NCBI RefSeq assembly: GCF_007988965.1 | Contig: NZ_BJVD01000009.1 | Coordinates: forward strand, 1 to 64,000 | Reading direction: 5' to 3' | From: Rummeliibacillus stabekisii | GTDB taxonomy: Bacteria > Bacillota > Bacilli > Bacillales_A > Planococcaceae | Length of the DNA: 64,000 nt | Part shown: positions 40,069 through 52,091 of the stretch, piece after piece | How positions within the stretch are numbered: the stretch's first letter is position 1 | Layout of the letters: each line of letters opens with the position of its first letter | Position numbers and translations under genes: made by a program | The notes under the pieces: model-generated | The model's database searches: none | What the model saw: only the letters and a program-made list of their open reading frames with translations | Told to the model about the DNA's origin: nothing

Positions 40069-43000
40069 CTAATCTACTGCAAGTGTTTCTTCTTGTTCTT
40101 CTGTTTCGTTATCGGCCATTTTAATTTGACGGTAACGTTGCATACCTGTACCAGCAGGAACAAGTTTACCTAAGATAACATTTTCTTTCAGTCCAAGTAG
40201 TTCATCGCGTTTACCTTTGATTGCTGCATCTGTTAATACGCGAGTTGTTTCTTGGAATGAAGCTGCAGATAAGAATGATTCTGTTTCAAGAGAAGCTTTT
40301 GTAATACCCAAGATGACTGGTCGACATGTAGCTGGAATCTTACCTTCAACAATAGCTTCAGCATTTGCTTCTGCAAATTGGTGTACATCTAGCAATGTAC
40401 CAGGAAGTAAGTCTGTTTCTCCAGCTTCAATAACACGTACTTTGCGAAGCATTTGGCGAACCATTACCTCTACGTGTTTATCACCAATTTCTACCCCTTG
40501 CATACGGTATACTTTTTGGACTTCTTTTAATAGATATTCTTCTACTGAAGAAACATCTGTAACTTTAAGTAATTCTTTCGGATCAATTGAACCCTCTGTT
40601 AATATTTGACCATGATACACATTTTCGTTCAATTGAACTTTTAGACGTGCATTATATGGAGCTAAATATTTACGTGTTTCAACTTTTCCTTGGACCGTAA
40701 TTTCTTTTTGGCCTTCGCGAATTTCTTCAATCTCTGTTACAACACCAGCGATTTCAGTAATGACCGCTTGACCTTTTGGATTACGTGCTTCGAATATCTC
40801 TTGGATACGTGGAAGACCTTGTGTAATATCGGCACCGGCTACCCCACCTTGGTGGAATGTACGCATTGTTAACTGTGTACCAGGTTCACCGATTGATTGT
40901 GCAGCGATGATACCAACAGCCTCACCAACTTCAACTTTATCGCCTGTCGCTAAGTTCATACCGTAACATTTTTTACATACACCATGTTTGGTGTTACATG
41001 TGAAGGCAGAACGGATTGTTACCTCTTCAATGCCCACTTCTTCAATTAGGCGAGCAAGTTCAGCTGTAATCAATTCGTCGCGTGCTACAAGGACTTCGTT
41101 TGTTTCTGGGTGGCGAATTGTTTTCTTCGCATAACGTCCGATCATACGCTCTTCTAGTGTTTCAATAATCTCTGTGCCTTCTTTCAAAGCAGAGATTGCT
41201 AAACCTCTATCAGTACCGCAATCATCTTCACGAACAATAACATCTTGTGCTACGTCAACTAGACGGCGAGTAAGGTAACCTGAATCGGCTGTTTTTAGCG
41301 CTGTATCGGCAAGACCTTTACGTGCACCATGCGTAGAGATGAAGTACTCGAGTACTGTTAAACCTTCACGGAATGATGATTTAATCGGAAGTTCGATAAT
41401 ACGTCCGGCCGGATTGGCCATCAAACCACGCATACCAGCAAGCTGAGTAAAGTTAGATGCGTTACCACGGGCACCAGAGTCACTCATCATAAAGATTGGG
41501 TTCTCTGCTGGAAGGGAATCCATCAGTTTTGATTGAATTTCGTCTTTAGCAGCACTCCAGAAAGAAATAACGCGATCGTAGCGTTCTTCTTCTGTAATTA
41601 AACCGCGACGGAATTGTTTCATCACTTTATCCACTTGCTCTTGCGCTTTATGCAAGATCTCGTGTTTCCCTGGTAATACGATGATATCGGAAATACCAAT
41701 TGAAATACCGGCTTTAGTAGAATACTTGAAGCCAAGATCTTTCATACGGTCAAGCATGACGGATGTTTCAGTAATATGGTATCTTGCAAATACTTCTGCA
41801 ATAACATTACCTAAATACTTCTTCGTAAACGGCTTAACAAGTTCTTGTGAAGCGATATGTTCCTTCACATCTGTTGTCGTAGGAATAAAGTATTTGTCTG
41901 GTGTTGCATCATGCAAGTTTGTATTTGTTGGTTCATTAATATATGGGAATGAATTATCCAAGATTTCATTGAAGAAAACTTTCCCAGCAGTTGTAAGCAA
42001 CAACATATTGTTTTGTTCTTCTGTAAATGTCTTGTTGTTTAAAGAAGATGCTTTAATTGCAATACGTGAGTGCAAGTGCACTTCGTTATTTTGATAAGCA
42101 ATATTTAATTCTTCTGGTCCATAGAAGACAGAACCTTCACCAATAGCGCCTTTTCTTTCAAGTGTTAAGTAATAGTTCCCTAGTACCATATCTTGAGATG
42201 GCGTAACAACTGGTTTACCGTCTTTTGGATTTAGAATGTTTTGTGCTGCAAGCATTAGTAAACGAGCTTCCGCTTGTGCTTCTGCAGAAAGTGGAACGTG
42301 AACCGCCATTTGGTCACCATCGAAGTCAGCGTTGTAAGCTGTACATACTAATGGATGAAGACGGATAGCCTTCCCTTCGATAAGAGTTGGTTCAAATGCT
42401 TGAATACCAAGTCTGTGAAGAGTAGGAGCACGGTTTAGAAGTACTGGATGCTCTTTCATGATTTCTTCTAGAACATCCCAGATTTCTGGGTGCATACGTT
42501 CAATTTTACGTTTTGCAGATTTAATATTATGCGCAAGACCGCGTTCTACTAACTCTTTCATTACGAAAGGCTTGAACAATTCGATTGCCATACCTTTTGG
42601 AAGACCACATTGATACATTTTCAAAGATGGACCTACAACGATTACAGAACGGCCAGAGTAGTCAACACGTTTACCCAATAGGTTTTGACGGAAACGACCT
42701 TGTTTCCCTTTTAACATATGAGATAAAGATTTTAATGGACGGTTACCAGGTCCTGTAACAGGACGGCCACGACGGCCATTGTCTATAAGTGCATCGACAG
42801 CCTCTTGCAGCATACGTTTTTCGTTTTGAACAATAATGCCAGGCGCGCCTAGATCAAGAAGGCGTTTCAAACGGTTGTTACGGTTAATTACACGACGATA
42901 TAAGTCATTTAAATCTGATGTAGCGAACCGTCCACCATCTAGTTGTACCATTGGGCGCAATTCAGGCGGGATTACAGGTAGCACATCTAGAATCATCCAT

Positions 43001-43671
43001 TCAGGACGGTTGCCGGAATGGCGGAATGATTCTACCACTTCAAGACGTTTGATTGCTCTTGTGCGGCGTTGGCCTTGTGCTGTTTTAAGTTCTTCTTTTA
43101 ATGCTTCTGTTTCTTTATCAAGATCAATTTCTGATAATAGTTGTTGAATTGCTTCAGCACCCATTGAAGCTACGAAAGTTTTACCGTATTTTTCGCGGTA
43201 CGCACGGTATTCTTTTTCTGAAAGCAATTGTTTCTTTTCAAGTGGTGTATCTGCCGCTTCAATTACAACATATGATGCAAAATAGATTACTTCTTCAAGT
43301 GAACGTGGTGACATATCTAGGATAAGTCCCATACGGCTCGGGATTCCCTTGAAGTACCAGATGTGTGAGACAGGAGCAGCTAATTCGATATGCCCCATAC
43401 GTTCGCGACGTACTTTAGCGCGAGTTACTTCTACTCCACAACGGTCACATACAACACCTTTGTAACGTACACGTTTGTATTTCCCGCAATGACATTCCCA
43501 GTCCTTTGTCGGTCCAAAGATACGTTCACAGAACAAACCGTCTTTTTCTGGTTTAAGTGTTCGATAGTTAATAGTTTCTGGTTTTTTGACTTCTCCATAA
43601 GACCATGAACGGATTTTATCGGGCGAAGCTAGACCAATCTTCATGTATTCAAAATTATTAACGTCTATCAA
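40069..43671 (-). CDS. rpoC: RNA polymerase beta' subunit
   Basis: 1200 residues. The N-terminal zinc site is [20 protein letters not shown], the catalytic Mg site NADFDGD, and the second zinc site runs over DDCGTD...[11 protein letters not shown]. It starts with TTG 43671 behind GGGAGGT. The C-terminus ends in an acidic [10 protein letters not shown]. Confidence 0.98.
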   Translation of the reverse strand: MIDVNNFEYMKIGLASPDKIRSWSYGEVKKPETINYRTLKPEKDGLFCERIFGPTKDWECHCGKYKRVRYKGVVCDRCGVEVTRAKVRRERMGHIELAAPVSHIWYFKGIPSRMGLILDMSPRSLEEVIYFASYVVIEAADTPLEKKQLLSEKEYRAYREKYGKTFVASMGAEAIQQLLSEIDLDKETEALKEELKTAQGQRRTRAIKRLEVVESFRHSGNRPEWMILDVLPVIPPELRPMVQLDGGRFATSDLNDLYRRVINRNNRLKRLLDLGAPGIIVQNEKRMLQEAVDALIDNGRRGRPVTGPGNRPLKSLSHMLKGKQGRFRQNLLGKRVDYSGRSVIVVGPSLKMYQCGLPKGMAIELFKPFVMKELVERGLAHNIKSAKRKIERMHPEIWDVLEEIMKEHPVLLNRAPTLHRLGIQAFEPTLIEGKAIRLHPLVCTAYNADFDGDQMAVHVPLSAEAQAEARLLMLAAQNILNPKDGKPVVTPSQDMVLGNYYLTLERKGAIGEGSVFYGPEELNIAYQNNEVHLHSRIAIKASSLNNKTFTEEQNNMLLLTTAGKVFFNEILDNSFPYINEPTNTNLHDATPDKYFIPTTTDVKEHIASQELVKPFTKKYLGNVIAEVFARYHITETSVMLDRMKDLGFKYSTKAGISIGISDIIVLPGKHEILHKAQEQVDKVMKQFRRGLITEEERYDRVISFWSAAKDEIQSKLMDSLPAENPIFMMSDSGARGNASNFTQLAGMRGLMANPAGRIIELPIKSSFREGLTVLEYFISTHGARKGLADTALKTADSGYLTRRLVDVAQDVIVREDDCGTDRGLAISALKEGTEIIETLEERMIGRYAKKTIRHPETNEVLVARDELITAELARLIEEVGIEEVTIRSAFTCNTKHGVCKKCYGMNLATGDKVEVGEAVGIIAAQSIGEPGTQLTMRTFHQGGVAGADITQGLPRIQEIFEARNPKGQAVITEIAGVVTEIEEIREGQKEITVQGKVETRKYLAPYNARLKVQLNENVYHGQILTEGSIDPKELLKVTDVSSVEEYLLKEVQKVYRMQGVEIGDKHVEVMVRQMLRKVRVIEAGETDLLPGTLLDVHQFAEANAEAIVEGKIPATCRPVILGITKASLETESFLSAASFQETTRVLTDAAIKGKRDELLGLKENVILGKLVPAGTGMQRYRQIKMADNETEEQEETLAVD

Positions 43672-43743
43672 GGAGCCTACCTCCCTTTATTCTGAAGTCT
43701 TAAGTGACTTTCCATTAGCTCGGCGATATTTATTGGTAAAAGG

Positions 43744-43782
43744 GGATAAGGACAAGCCCGCAAACGGTCCTGTCCAGTATCC
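43744..43782 (-). other. Strong hairpin between rpoB and rpoC
   Basis: GGATA/TATCC, GGACA/TGTCC and CCG/CGG stack into a nearly continuous stem (43744-43782) with only a weak T4 after it on the minus strand. It lies in the 128-nt gap, unusual for this operon, and may be a processing or partial termination site. Confidence 0.6.
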
Positions 43783-43799
43783 TGTAGTTATAAATATTT

Positions 43800-46700
43800 T
43801 TATTCTGCTGATCCTACTGATGCTTCTTCTTCTGTAGTCGAAGCAATATTGAATGAATCGTTTGGTTGAAGATCATCATCATCTTCAGTATCACGCAATT
43901 CGATTTCTTCATCATCGATAGTCAACATTTTCACGTCTAAACCTAAAGACTGAAGCTCTTTAATTAATACTTTGAAAGATTCCGGAACGCCTGCTTCAGG
44001 AACGCTTTCTCCTTTAACGATGGCTTCGTATGTTTTCACACGGCCCACAACGTCATCGGATTTAACTGTTAAGATTTCTTGAAGAGTATAAGCAGCGCCA
44101 TACGCTTCAAGCGCCCATACTTCCATCTCACCGAAACGTTGTCCACCGAACTGTGCTTTACCGCCAAGTGGTTGTTGCGTAACAAGTGAGTAAGGGCCTG
44201 TTGAACGAGCGTGCAATTTATCGTCAACCATGTGAGCCAGTTTGATCATGTACATAACCCCAACTGAAACGCGGTTATCGAATGGTTCGCCTGTACGTCC
44301 ATCATATAAAACAGTTTTACCGTCACGGTTCATGCCGGCTTCTTCCATTGTTCTCCAAACATCTTCGTCTGAAGCACCATCAAATACTGGTGTAGCCATG
44401 TACACGCCTAAATAGCGAGCTGCCATGCCTAGGTGAATCTCCAATACCTGTCCAATATTCATACGAGAAGGTACGCCTAGTGGATTTAACATGATATCTA
44501 CTGGAGTGCCGTCTGGCAAGTATGGCATATCTTCTTCAGGCAAGATGCGAGAGATAACCCCTTTGTTACCATGACGACCGGCCATTTTATCCCCAACGCG
44601 GATTTTACGTTTTTGGACAATATAGACACGAACCATTTGGTTAACACCTGGAGATAGTTCATCGCCATCTTCACGATTGAAGACTTTGACATCTAGTACA
44701 ATACCGCCTGCTCCATGTGGCACTTTAAGAGAAGTATCACGTACTTCACGCGCTTTTTCACCGAAGATTGCGTGTAATAGGCGTTCTTCTGCAGTTAGTT
44801 CTGTTACACCTTTAGGAGTAACTTTACCTACTAAGATATCGCCATCATTTACTTCCGCACCAATACGGATAATTCCTCGTTCGTCAAGATTGCGCAATGC
44901 CTCTTCACCGACATTCGGAATATCGCGAGTGATTTCTTCAGGTCCGAGCTTTGTATCACGAGCTTCTGATTCGTACTCTTCAATGTGTACAGATGTATAC
45001 ACATCATTTTTCACTAAACGTTCGTTCATGATAACAGCATCTTCATAGTTGTAACCGTTCCATGTCATGAATGCAACAACAACATTTCGTCCTAGTGCTA
45101 GCTCACCATTTTCCATAGATGGACCATCTGCTAAGATATCACGAGGTTGAACACGGTCACCGACTTTTACCAACGGGCGTTGGTTGATACTTGTTCCGTG
45201 GTTAGAACGAGTGAATTTTTGTAATTTATATTTTGTTAAATCGCCTTTAACTTCTTTACCGTCGATTTCTTCAATGCGACGCACATGAATAGTACGTGCT
45301 TCAACATGCTCGACAATACCAGGATATTTCGCAACTACTGCTGCGCCTGAGTCTCTAGCATCTACGTGTTCCATACCTGTTCCAACGAATGGAGCTTCAG
45401 GATTTAAAAGAGGAACAGCTTGGCGTTGCATGTTCGCACCCATTAGGGCACGGTTAGAGTCATCGTTTTCTAAGAATGGGATACAAGCTGTTGCAGCTGA
45501 TACTACTTGTTTTGGTGAGACGTCCATGTAATCGACTGTATCACGTTTAAACACAGAGTTATCACCGCGGAAACGGCCAACAACTTCTTCCTCAACAAAC
45601 GAACCATCTGGATTTAATGGAGAGTTTGCTTGCGCTACAACATAGTTATCTTCTTCATCGGCAGTTAAATAGTCGATGTGGCTTGTTAAACGACCTGTTT
45701 CAGGGTCTACGCGACGGTAAGGTGTTTCGATAAATCCGAATTTGTTTACTTTCGCATAACTAGATAGTGAGTTAATCAAACCAATGTTTGGACCCTCAGG
45801 TGTCTCAATCGGACACATACGGCCATAGTGAGAATAGTGAACATCACGCACTTCCATGCCAGCACGTTCACGCGTTAAACCACCAGGTCCTAAAGCGGAT
45901 AGACGGCGTTTATGCGTAAGCTCAGCTAATGGATTTGTTTGGTCCATGAATTGTGACAATTGAGAGCTTCCGAAGAACTCTTTAATCGCCGCAATAACTG
46001 GGCGGATATTGATCAATTGTTGTGGCACTAGAGAAGCAGTGTCGTTAATTGACATACGCTCGCGCACCACTCGTTCCATACGGGAAAGACCAATACGGAA
46101 TTGATTTTGCAACAATTCGCCTACAGAACGCAAACGACGGTTACCCAAATGGTCAATATCATCTGTATCACCTACACCATATAGCAAGTTAAAGAAGTAA
46201 GAAACAGATGCTACTACATCAGCAGGAGTAAGATGTTTAACTTCTTCATCGATATATGCGTTGCTGATCACTTTAATTTCTTTTTGTGATTCGTCATTTG
46301 GTGCATAGATCTTAATCTCTTGAATTTGGATATCACCTTCAAGGACACCGCCTACTTTTGATACGGTTTTAAAGCCTACACCATTTTCTAAATAAGGGAT
46401 AAGGCGATCTAAAACGCGACGGTCGATTAATGTACCCGCTTCAACTAATATCTCGCCTGTTTCAGGATCTGCTAATGTTTGAGCGATCGTTTGGTTGAAA
46501 AGACGATTTTTGATATGAAGCTTTTTATTCATTTTATAGCGACCAACATTCGCTAAGTCATAGCGTTTTGGGTCGAAGAAACGAGAATACAACAGATTTT
46601 TTGCGCTTTCTACCGTTGGTGGTTCACCTGGACGAAGACGCTCATAGATTTCAAGCAATGCTTTTTCTGTGCTGTCTGTATTGTCCTTTTCCAACGTATT

Positions 46701-47354
46701 GCGTAAAAACTCATTGTCACCGATCAAATCGATAATCTCTTGATCAGATGCAAACCCTAGCGCGCGAAGCAATACCGTAATCGGTAATTTACGCGTACGG
46801 TCTATGCGGACGTATACAATGTCCTTTGCATCTGTTTCGTATTCAAGCCAAGCGCCACGGTTTGGAATAACTGTTGCACCAAAGCCTTTTTTACCGTTTT
46901 TATCTGTTTTATCGTGATAGTAAACACTTGGTGATCGTACTAATTGGGAAACAATGACGCGTTCAGCACCATTAATTACAAAAGTACCTGTATCCGTCAT
47001 AAGCGGGAAGTCACCCATGAATACTTCTTGTTCTTTTACTTCTTCTGTTTCTTTGTTGAGTAGACGCACTTTAACTCGTAATGGAGCTGCATAAGTTACG
47101 TCACGTTGTTTACACTCGTCGACATCATATTTCGGTTCTCCGAGACTATAGTCGACGAATTCTAGTGATAAATTCCCTGTGAAGTCTTCAATTGGTGAAA
47201 TATCATGAAACATTTCACGTAATCCTTCTTCAAGGAACCACTCGTTAGATGCAGTTTGAATCTCAATAAGATTCGGAAGTTCTAGCACCTCTTTAATACG
47301 CGCGAAGCTTCTACGCTTTCGGTGTTGTCCGTACTGAACTAGTTGACCTGTCAA
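43800..47354 (-). CDS. rpoB: RNA polymerase beta subunit
   Basis: 1184 residues from [23 protein letters not shown] 47354 is used because GAGGGGTGA lies just before; the GTG three codons upstream is part of that site. The rifampicin pocket reads [19 protein letters not shown], then [13 protein letters not shown], wild type at the usual resistance positions. The C-terminal tail is acidic ([10 protein letters not shown]). Confidence 0.97.
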   Translation of the reverse strand: MTGQLVQYGQHRKRRSFARIKEVLELPNLIEIQTASNEWFLEEGLREMFHDISPIEDFTGNLSLEFVDYSLGEPKYDVDECKQRDVTYAAPLRVKVRLLNKETEEVKEQEVFMGDFPLMTDTGTFVINGAERVIVSQLVRSPSVYYHDKTDKNGKKGFGATVIPNRGAWLEYETDAKDIVYVRIDRTRKLPITVLLRALGFASDQEIIDLIGDNEFLRNTLEKDNTDSTEKALLEIYERLRPGEPPTVESAKNLLYSRFFDPKRYDLANVGRYKMNKKLHIKNRLFNQTIAQTLADPETGEILVEAGTLIDRRVLDRLIPYLENGVGFKTVSKVGGVLEGDIQIQEIKIYAPNDESQKEIKVISNAYIDEEVKHLTPADVVASVSYFFNLLYGVGDTDDIDHLGNRRLRSVGELLQNQFRIGLSRMERVVRERMSINDTASLVPQQLINIRPVIAAIKEFFGSSQLSQFMDQTNPLAELTHKRRLSALGPGGLTRERAGMEVRDVHYSHYGRMCPIETPEGPNIGLINSLSSYAKVNKFGFIETPYRRVDPETGRLTSHIDYLTADEEDNYVVAQANSPLNPDGSFVEEEVVGRFRGDNSVFKRDTVDYMDVSPKQVVSAATACIPFLENDDSNRALMGANMQRQAVPLLNPEAPFVGTGMEHVDARDSGAAVVAKYPGIVEHVEARTIHVRRIEEIDGKEVKGDLTKYKLQKFTRSNHGTSINQRPLVKVGDRVQPRDILADGPSMENGELALGRNVVVAFMTWNGYNYEDAVIMNERLVKNDVYTSVHIEEYESEARDTKLGPEEITRDIPNVGEEALRNLDERGIIRIGAEVNDGDILVGKVTPKGVTELTAEERLLHAIFGEKAREVRDTSLKVPHGAGGIVLDVKVFNREDGDELSPGVNQMVRVYIVQKRKIRVGDKMAGRHGNKGVISRILPEEDMPYLPDGTPVDIMLNPLGVPSRMNIGQVLEIHLGMAARYLGVYMATPVFDGASDEDVWRTMEEAGMNRDGKTVLYDGRTGEPFDNRVSVGVMYMIKLAHMVDDKLHARSTGPYSLVTQQPLGGKAQFGGQRFGEMEVWALEAYGAAYTLQEILTVKSDDVVGRVKTYEAIVKGESVPEAGVPESFKVLIKELQSLGLDVKMLTIDDEEIELRDTEDDDDLQPNDSFNIASTTEEEASVGSAE

Positions 47355-47544
47355 CTCATTCACCCCTCAATAAAGCGATAATAGGTCTTTCAGAAACCAT
47401 ATAAATGTTGTATGATAACGAAAGACAAAAAAGAAAATAAGTTCAAATATGAGCTCATTTCCGATTAACCAAATTCAAATTTGAAAGCTCTTGCTATTCA
47501 CTTTTCAGCCAAAGGGCAAACGCCTTCAAATTAATATTTTTGCA

Positions 47545-47580
47545 TTTTATTATAATATCATAGCGCATTTGTCAAGTCAA
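47545..47580 (-). promoter_or_regulatory. rpoB promoter region
   Basis: Overlapping -35 boxes TTGACT (47580-47575) and TTGACA (47575-47570) with 17-nt spacers to TATTAT and TAATAA respectively. It lies in the 237-nt gap after ybxB. The transcribed leader shows no terminator. Confidence 0.6.
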
Positions 47581-47591
47581 TCTATAAGTTT

Positions 47592-48191
47592 TTATTTCCT
47601 CGCTTTGATAATCCAATAACCTTTTTTCTTCTCTACTATCTCCACTTTTGAGAATTTTAATTCCAAATAATCAAAAGTTGATGGAGCTCCTTGCTTTTTT
47701 TGTATCACTACCCACAACTCGCCTGAATCCGCCAACTTATCATACGCCTCATCATAGAATCTAAAAATAGTATTCTTACCAGCTCGTATAGGGGGATTCG
47801 TCAAAACAGCAGCGATTTTTCCGTTCGGAACAGATGAAAGTGCATCACTTTCATAAATTTGCACATTTTGAACCCCGTTCAATTCAGCGTTCTTTTTTGC
47901 TAAATTAACCGCCCGCTCATTTACATCCATCATTTCAACGATTCGGTCAGGATAACTTTTTGCAATCGACAATCCAATCGGGCCATAACCACACCCTACA
48001 TCTAAAACATGCCCTTCAACATCAGGCATAACAAAACAATCAATTAATACACGGGAACCAAAATCTACTTCGCTTTTACTAAAAACTCCAGCATCTGTCT
48101 CAAAAGTAAATAAAAAACCTCGTAGTGTGTATTGCCATTTAGAAGGCTTGCTTTCTACTTGAGGATTTTTGGAATAATAATGTTCTGACAA
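47592..48191 (-). CDS. ybxB: Class I SAM-dependent methyltransferase YbxB (RsmC-like)
   Basis: 199 residues. MSEHYYSKNP at the start, SAM motif I LDVGCGYGPIGLS, and the substrate motif NPPIRAGK of rRNA guanine-N2 methyltransferases. It sits between rplL and rpoB as ybxB does in Bacillus. TTG 48191 is chosen for the GGGGGT upstream and for agreement with the MSEHYY family start; the frame to 48236 is longer by 15 residues. Confidence 0.92.
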   Translation of the reverse strand: MSEHYYSKNPQVESKPSKWQYTLRGFLFTFETDAGVFSKSEVDFGSRVLIDCFVMPDVEGHVLDVGCGYGPIGLSIAKSYPDRIVEMMDVNERAVNLAKKNAELNGVQNVQIYESDALSSVPNGKIAAVLTNPPIRAGKNTIFRFYDEAYDKLADSGELWVVIQKKQGAPSTFDYLELKFSKVEIVEKKKGYWIIKARK

Positions 48192-48360
48192 GAAAAATAC
48201 CCCCATCATGTAATGATAACGTAAAACTTCTAACAAACGGAGCTGTTCTTCTATCTGCTGATTGCTGTTCTAATCAGTAATTTCACGGGTAAATGCTCCA
48301 AACTTATACTCTATTAAAAGTCGGCACAAAAACTTTATGCCCATTAATTTGAGATAAAGA

Positions 48361-48387
48361 AAAAGCCCGCCAAATTGACGAGCTTTT
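48361..48387 (-). terminator. rplL terminator
   Basis: Stem AAAGCTCG / CGGGCTTT with a TTTTTC tail on the minus strand, about 20 nt past rplL. It separates the rplJL unit from ybxB-rpoB. Confidence 0.8.
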
Positions 48388-48405
48388 ACAATCAATCAGT
48401 AGAAA

Positions 48406-48765
48406 TTATTTTACTTCTACAGATGCGCCAACTTCTTCAAGTTTAGCTTTGATTTCTTCAGCTTCTTCTTTAGAAGCGCCTTCTTTAAGAGCTTTAGGAG
48501 CGTTATCAACTACTTCTTTAGCTTCTTTAAGACCTAAACCAGTGATTTCACGAACCACTTTGATTACTTTAATTTTTTGATCGCCAGCAGAAGCTAAAAC
48601 AACATCAAATTCTGTTTTTTCTTCTGCAGCTGCAGCGCCGCCACCAGCAACTGCTACAGGAGCAGCTGCAGTAACACCGAATTCTTCTTCGATTGCTTTT
48701 ACTAAATCATTTAATTCAAGAACTGTCATAGCTTTGATTGCTTCTAAGATTTGCTCTTTATTCAT
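48406..48765 (-). CDS. rplL: 50S ribosomal protein L7/L12
   Basis: 119 residues: N-terminal dimerisation helices, Ala/Gly hinge ([16 protein letters not shown]), C-terminal factor-binding domain ([20 protein letters not shown]). It is the multi-copy stalk that recruits GTPase factors. Confidence 0.98.
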   Translation of the reverse strand: MNKEQILEAIKAMTVLELNDLVKAIEEEFGVTAAAPVAVAGGGAAAAEEKTEFDVVLASAGDQKIKVIKVVREITGLGLKEAKEVVDNAPKALKEGASKEEAEEIKAKLEEVGASVEVK

Positions 48766-48836
48766 TATATTTTCCTCCTATGTGGAATGTATTAGTTTTT
48801 TTGTTTTATGCAAGTGCATTTAAGCTGCACTTAAAA

Positions 48837-49337
48837 TTAAGCGCCTTGCTCTTCTTTTTGTTCTGCAACAGCTTTTGTTGCAAGAGCGAAGTTGCGTACT
48901 GGAGCTTGAAGAACAGAAAGTAGCATAGATAGTAAACCTTCGCGTGATGGAAGTTCTGCCAATGCTTTAACTTCTGCAACGTCAGCGTAAGCACCTTCAA
49001 TAAGGCCAGCTTTGATTTCTAATTGTTCGTTTTCTTTCGCGAAGTTATTAATGATACGTGCAGGCGCAACAACATCTTCATTAGAGAATGCGATTGCGTT
49101 CGGGCCTGTAAGAACTTCATTTAGATCTTCGTGGCCAGCTTCTACAGTAGCACGGCGAACTAAAGTATTTTTGTATACTTTAAATTCTACACCAGCTTCA
49201 CGTAGTTGTTTACGTAGTTCAGTAACTTGAGCTACTGAAAGTCCGCGGTAGTCAACTACAACAACTGATGCTGCATTTTTAAACTTGTCAGCGATTTCTT
49301 GAACAACAGCTTGTTTCATTTCAACTGCTTTGTTCAT
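48837..49337 (-). CDS. rplJ: 50S ribosomal protein L10
   Basis: 166 residues ([35 protein letters not shown] and the C-terminal L12-binding helix). It anchors the stalk and is the likely regulator acting on the leader upstream. Confidence 0.98.
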   Translation of the reverse strand: MNKAVEMKQAVVQEIADKFKNAASVVVVDYRGLSVAQVTELRKQLREAGVEFKVYKNTLVRRATVEAGHEDLNEVLTGPNAIAFSNEDVVAPARIINNFAKENEQLEIKAGLIEGAYADVAEVKALAELPSREGLLSMLLSVLQAPVRNFALATKAVAEQKEEQGA

Positions 49338-49520
49338 ATTGACACCTCCTATAAGAATGAGTCATTTATACCGACAAAAGAAAAGCCTCTTGCCATCAGT
49401 AGACAAGAGGCGGAATTTCATCATCTTTAAAACAAGAGTCTGAGTTCCTTTGCCCTCGGTAGGATCATTAAGCACTAGGCCCCTACGGTCTACGGTACAA
49501 ATGGATAAATCACAACGTTA
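49338..49520 (-). ncRNA. L10 leader (rplJ-rplL autoregulation) with attenuator
   Basis: On the minus strand the leader shows the conserved L10-binding core CCGTAGACCGTAGG...TTAATGATCCTACCGAGG. Then comes a terminator hairpin GCCTCTTG / CAAGAGGC (49385-49411) followed by TTTTCTTTT. Free L10-L12 complex binding the core would favour termination before rplJ. Confidence 0.85.
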
Positions 49521-49562
49521 TTCATCATAGCAAACGATCAATAGTTTGTCAATGAAAAAATA

Positions 49563-50264
49563 CTATTTTACTGCAGTTGCTGTTAATGGATCAACTTTGA
49601 TAGATGGTCCCATTGTAGTAGTTACATGAAGAGACTTGATGTAAGTACCTTTTGCTGCTGCAGGTTTTGCTTTAACGATTACATCAACAAGTGTTGAGAA
49701 GTTTTCAGCTAGTTTGTCAGCATCGAATGATACTTTACCGATTGGCGCATGTACGATACCAGCTTTGTCAGCACGGTATTCTACTTTACCAGCTTTAATT
49801 TCGTTAACTGCTTTTGTTACGTCGAATGTAACTGTGCCAGTTTTAGGGTTTGGCATTAAGCCTTTAGGTCCTAATACACGACCAAGTTTACCTACTTCAC
49901 CCATCATGTCTGGAGTTGCAACGATTACATCGAAGTCGAACCAGCCTTGTTGGATTTTTTGGATATATTCAGCATCGCCAACATAGTCAGCACCAGCTGC
50001 TTCTGCTTCTTTGATTTTTTCGCCTTTAGCGAAAACTAATACACGTTGAGTTTTACCAGTACCGTTTGGAAGCACAACTGCGCCACGGATTTGTTGGTCG
50101 TTTTTACGAGTATCGATATTTAAGTTAAATGCCACTTCAACTGTTGCGTCAAAGTTAACAGTGCTTGTTTTTTTAGCAAGTTCAGTTGCTTCTGCAATTG
50201 TGTAAAGTTGATCACGATTTACAAGTTTAACTGCTTCTTGCATTTTTTTACCTTTTTTAGCCAT
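49563..50264 (-). CDS. rplA: 50S ribosomal protein L1
   Basis: 233 residues from [23 protein letters not shown] 50264 has AAGGAGG upstream; the frame to 50333 runs through the intergenic spacer. The two-domain L1 fold with [17 protein letters not shown] is complete. It is the stalk protein at the E site and the usual repressor of the L11 operon. Confidence 0.97.
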   Translation of the reverse strand: MAKKGKKMQEAVKLVNRDQLYTIAEATELAKKTSTVNFDATVEVAFNLNIDTRKNDQQIRGAVVLPNGTGKTQRVLVFAKGEKIKEAEAAGADYVGDAEYIQKIQQGWFDFDVIVATPDMMGEVGKLGRVLGPKGLMPNPKTGTVTFDVTKAVNEIKAGKVEYRADKAGIVHAPIGKVSFDADKLAENFSTLVDVIVKAKPAAAKGTYIKSLHVTTTMGPSIKVDPLTATAVK

Positions 50265-50390
50265 TTTAAATTTCCTCCTTGATTGTGGTTGTAACGGATT
50301 AAACCTCCCACGAATAAAGGCTGCGTGTTTCAAATATGACTATAAGAAACAATCGCAACCTCAAAAACAATACTTTATCAAGTAATGGGA

Positions 50391-50816
50391 TTAGTCTTCG
50401 ATTACAATACCCATGCTACGTGCAGTACCTTCAACCATTGACATAGCAGCTTCTACTGATGCTGCGTTTAGGTCAGGCATTTTAGTTTCCGCGATTTCGC
50501 GTACTTTATCACGTTTCACAGTAGCAACTTTGTTGCGGTTTGGTTCACCAGAGCCTGATTGAATACCAGCCGCTACTTTAAGTAATACTGCTGCCGGTGG
50601 AGTTTTTGTAATGAAAGTGAATGAACGGTCTTCAAATACAGAAATCTCAACTGGGATGATTAATCCTGCTTGATCTGCAGTACGAGCATTGAATTCTTTA
50701 CAGAATCCCATGATGTTAACACCTGCTTGACCCAATGCAGGACCTACCGGTGGTGCTGGGTTTGCTTTACCAGCTGGGATTTGAAGTTTTACAACTTTAA
50801 TAACTTTTTTAGCCAC
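50391..50816 (-). CDS. rplK: 50S ribosomal protein L11
   Basis: 141 residues, starting at GTG 50816 ([20 protein letters not shown]) behind AAGGAGG. The frame to 50867 is leader. Pro-rich N-terminal domain (thiostrepton/RelA region) and C-terminal rRNA-binding domain (SMGIVIED end). Confidence 0.97.
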   Translation of the reverse strand: MAKKVIKVVKLQIPAGKANPAPPVGPALGQAGVNIMGFCKEFNARTADQAGLIIPVEISVFEDRSFTFITKTPPAAVLLKVAAGIQSGSGEPNRNKVATVKRDKVREIAETKMPDLNAASVEAAMSMVEGTARSMGIVIED

Positions 50817-50950
50817 GAGACACACCTCCTTAAGTCCGTGATGTGGTAATAGGGTTGCCCCTCCCACTCAATATTTGTCTGTCGGCTTAATCCGATAACA
50901 TTAAAATTACTGATGCCTACTACGTATGGATAATTCCTATAGTATGACCT
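50817..50950 (-). promoter_or_regulatory. L11-L1 operon leader, probable L1 site
   Basis: The 5' UTR includes a GTGGGAGGGGCAACCC block followed by CCACATCACGGACTT just before the Shine-Dalgarno. I recognise this stretch from rplK leaders of other Bacilli, where it resembles the L1 target on 23S rRNA. Confidence 0.55.
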
Positions 50951-50955
50951 TTGAA

Positions 50956-50984
50956 ATGATAACACTTTTTAAAATACAAGGCAA
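50956..50984 (-). promoter_or_regulatory. rplK promoter
   Basis: On the minus strand: TTGCCT (50984-50979), 17-nt spacer, TATCAT (50961-50956), immediately after nusG. Confidence 0.72.
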
Positions 50985-50995
50985 GTCCCTAGAGA

Positions 50996-51529
50996 TTAAA
51001 CTTTTAGAACTTGGTCAAAATCTAGCTCCATTTTTGTTTCGCGACCAAACATATCGATGGTTACGCTAATTTTTTCTTTGTCGCTAAGGATTTCGCCTAC
51101 AATACCTTGGAAGTGGGCAAATGGTCCTTCTAAAACTTCTACTAAGTCTCCTACGTTGAAGTCTAGATCCACTTTACCTTCAGTTTCACCCATTTGTTTA
51201 AGAATAGCTTCTACTTCTTCCGGCAATAGTGGAGTTGGTTTTACACCACCGCCTGATGAACCGATAAAGCCAGTAACGCCTGGCGTATTTCGTACAACAT
51301 ACCAAGCATCGTCTGTCATGATCAATTCTACTAATACATAGCCAGGGAAAGTTTTGCGCATATACGTTTTTTTGCGGCCATCTTTTACTTCTGTTTCTTG
51401 TTCTTCTGGAATTACAACACGGAAGATTTTGTCTTGCATCCCCATTGTTTCAACACGTTTTTCAAGGTTTGCTTTGACTTTATTTTCATAACCTGAGTAA
51501 GTATGAACAACATACCAATTTTTCTCCAT
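50996..51529 (-). CDS. nusG: Transcription elongation/antitermination factor NusG
   Basis: 177 residues: NGN domain (NWYVVHTYSGYENKVKANLE; FPGYVLVELIM) and a C-terminal KOW (VGDLVEVLEGPFAHFQGIVG). It binds RNA polymerase and couples to S10 or Rho. An intrinsic terminator lies between secE and this gene. Confidence 0.97.
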   Translation of the reverse strand: MEKNWYVVHTYSGYENKVKANLEKRVETMGMQDKIFRVVIPEEQETEVKDGRKKTYMRKTFPGYVLVELIMTDDAWYVVRNTPGVTGFIGSSGGGVKPTPLLPEEVEAILKQMGETEGKVDLDFNVGDLVEVLEGPFAHFQGIVGEILSDKEKISVTIDMFGRETKMELDFDQVLKV

Positions 51530-51578
51530 AATAGATAGGGCGATTGCCGCCCTTCCCTCCTTTTCTAAAAGGCAAATG

Positions 51579-51602
51579 AAAAAACCCGTTTCATATACGG
51601 GC
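51579..51602 (-). terminator. Intrinsic terminator/attenuator between secE and nusG
   Basis: Minus-strand hairpin GCCCGT / ACGGG (51602-51585) followed by six T. It falls about 50 nt before nusG, so it would reduce read-through from secE. Confidence 0.7.
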
Positions 51603-51629
51603 TAATTCGAACATATTAATCTTATTAAA

Positions 51630-51815
51630 TCACAATTCTAAGTACCAGCGCAATAATTTAGAAATACCTAAGTCAACTACCATAAAAAAGGCAGCCATAA
51701 ATAGCAAAGTTGTCACGATGATGATTGTATACTTTGTTAATTCTTTGCGTTTTGGCCAACTTGTCTTTCGCATTTCCGATAGAACGCCGCTAAAAAATCC
51801 ACCTATCTTGCCCAT
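51630..51815 (-). CDS. secE: Preprotein translocase subunit SecE
   Basis: 61 residues, the short Gram-positive form: amphipathic helix with SEMRKTSWPKRKEL followed by one transmembrane helix. It clamps SecY. It lies between rpmG and nusG as in Bacillus. Confidence 0.96.
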   Translation of the reverse strand: MGKIGGFFSGVLSEMRKTSWPKRKELTKYTIIIVTTLLFMAAFFMVVDLGISKLLRWYLEL

Positions 51816-51857
51816 TCACCAAACCTCCGAATATAATCGTCTATCTACTAAATCGTA

Positions 51858-52004
51858 TTATTTCGTTTGCTTATGTAATGTATGCTCATTACAATTTGAA
51901 CAATATTTCTTAAGCTCCATTCGTATAGAATGATTCTTAGTTGCGGGTAAATGATAATTTCTAGAACCGCATTTTTCGCAGCTTAATGCTACTTTCTGCC
52001 CCAT
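51858..52004 (-). CDS. rpmG: 50S ribosomal protein L33, zinc-binding form
   Basis: 48 residues: MGQKVALSCEKCGSRNYHLP, then ELKKYCSNCNEHTLHKQTK. Two CxxC pairs (Cys9/12 and Cys35/38) mark the C+ zinc form. Place and size fit the L33 gene before secE. ATG 52004 follows AAGGTGAGG. Confidence 0.95.
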   Translation of the reverse strand: MGQKVALSCEKCGSRNYHLPATKNHSIRMELKKYCSNCNEHTLHKQTK

Positions 52005-52091
52005 AGTCCTCACCTTTTTACACTTTAATCCCTTTAGAGAAGCCTATCACCTATCACAAATACTGTCAACTAACCTTTTAATCACTCAAAA

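Noticed and set aside
41681-42094. 137-codon plus-strand frame antisense to rpoC
   Set aside because: Shadow of rpoC with no start signal and no recognisable protein features.
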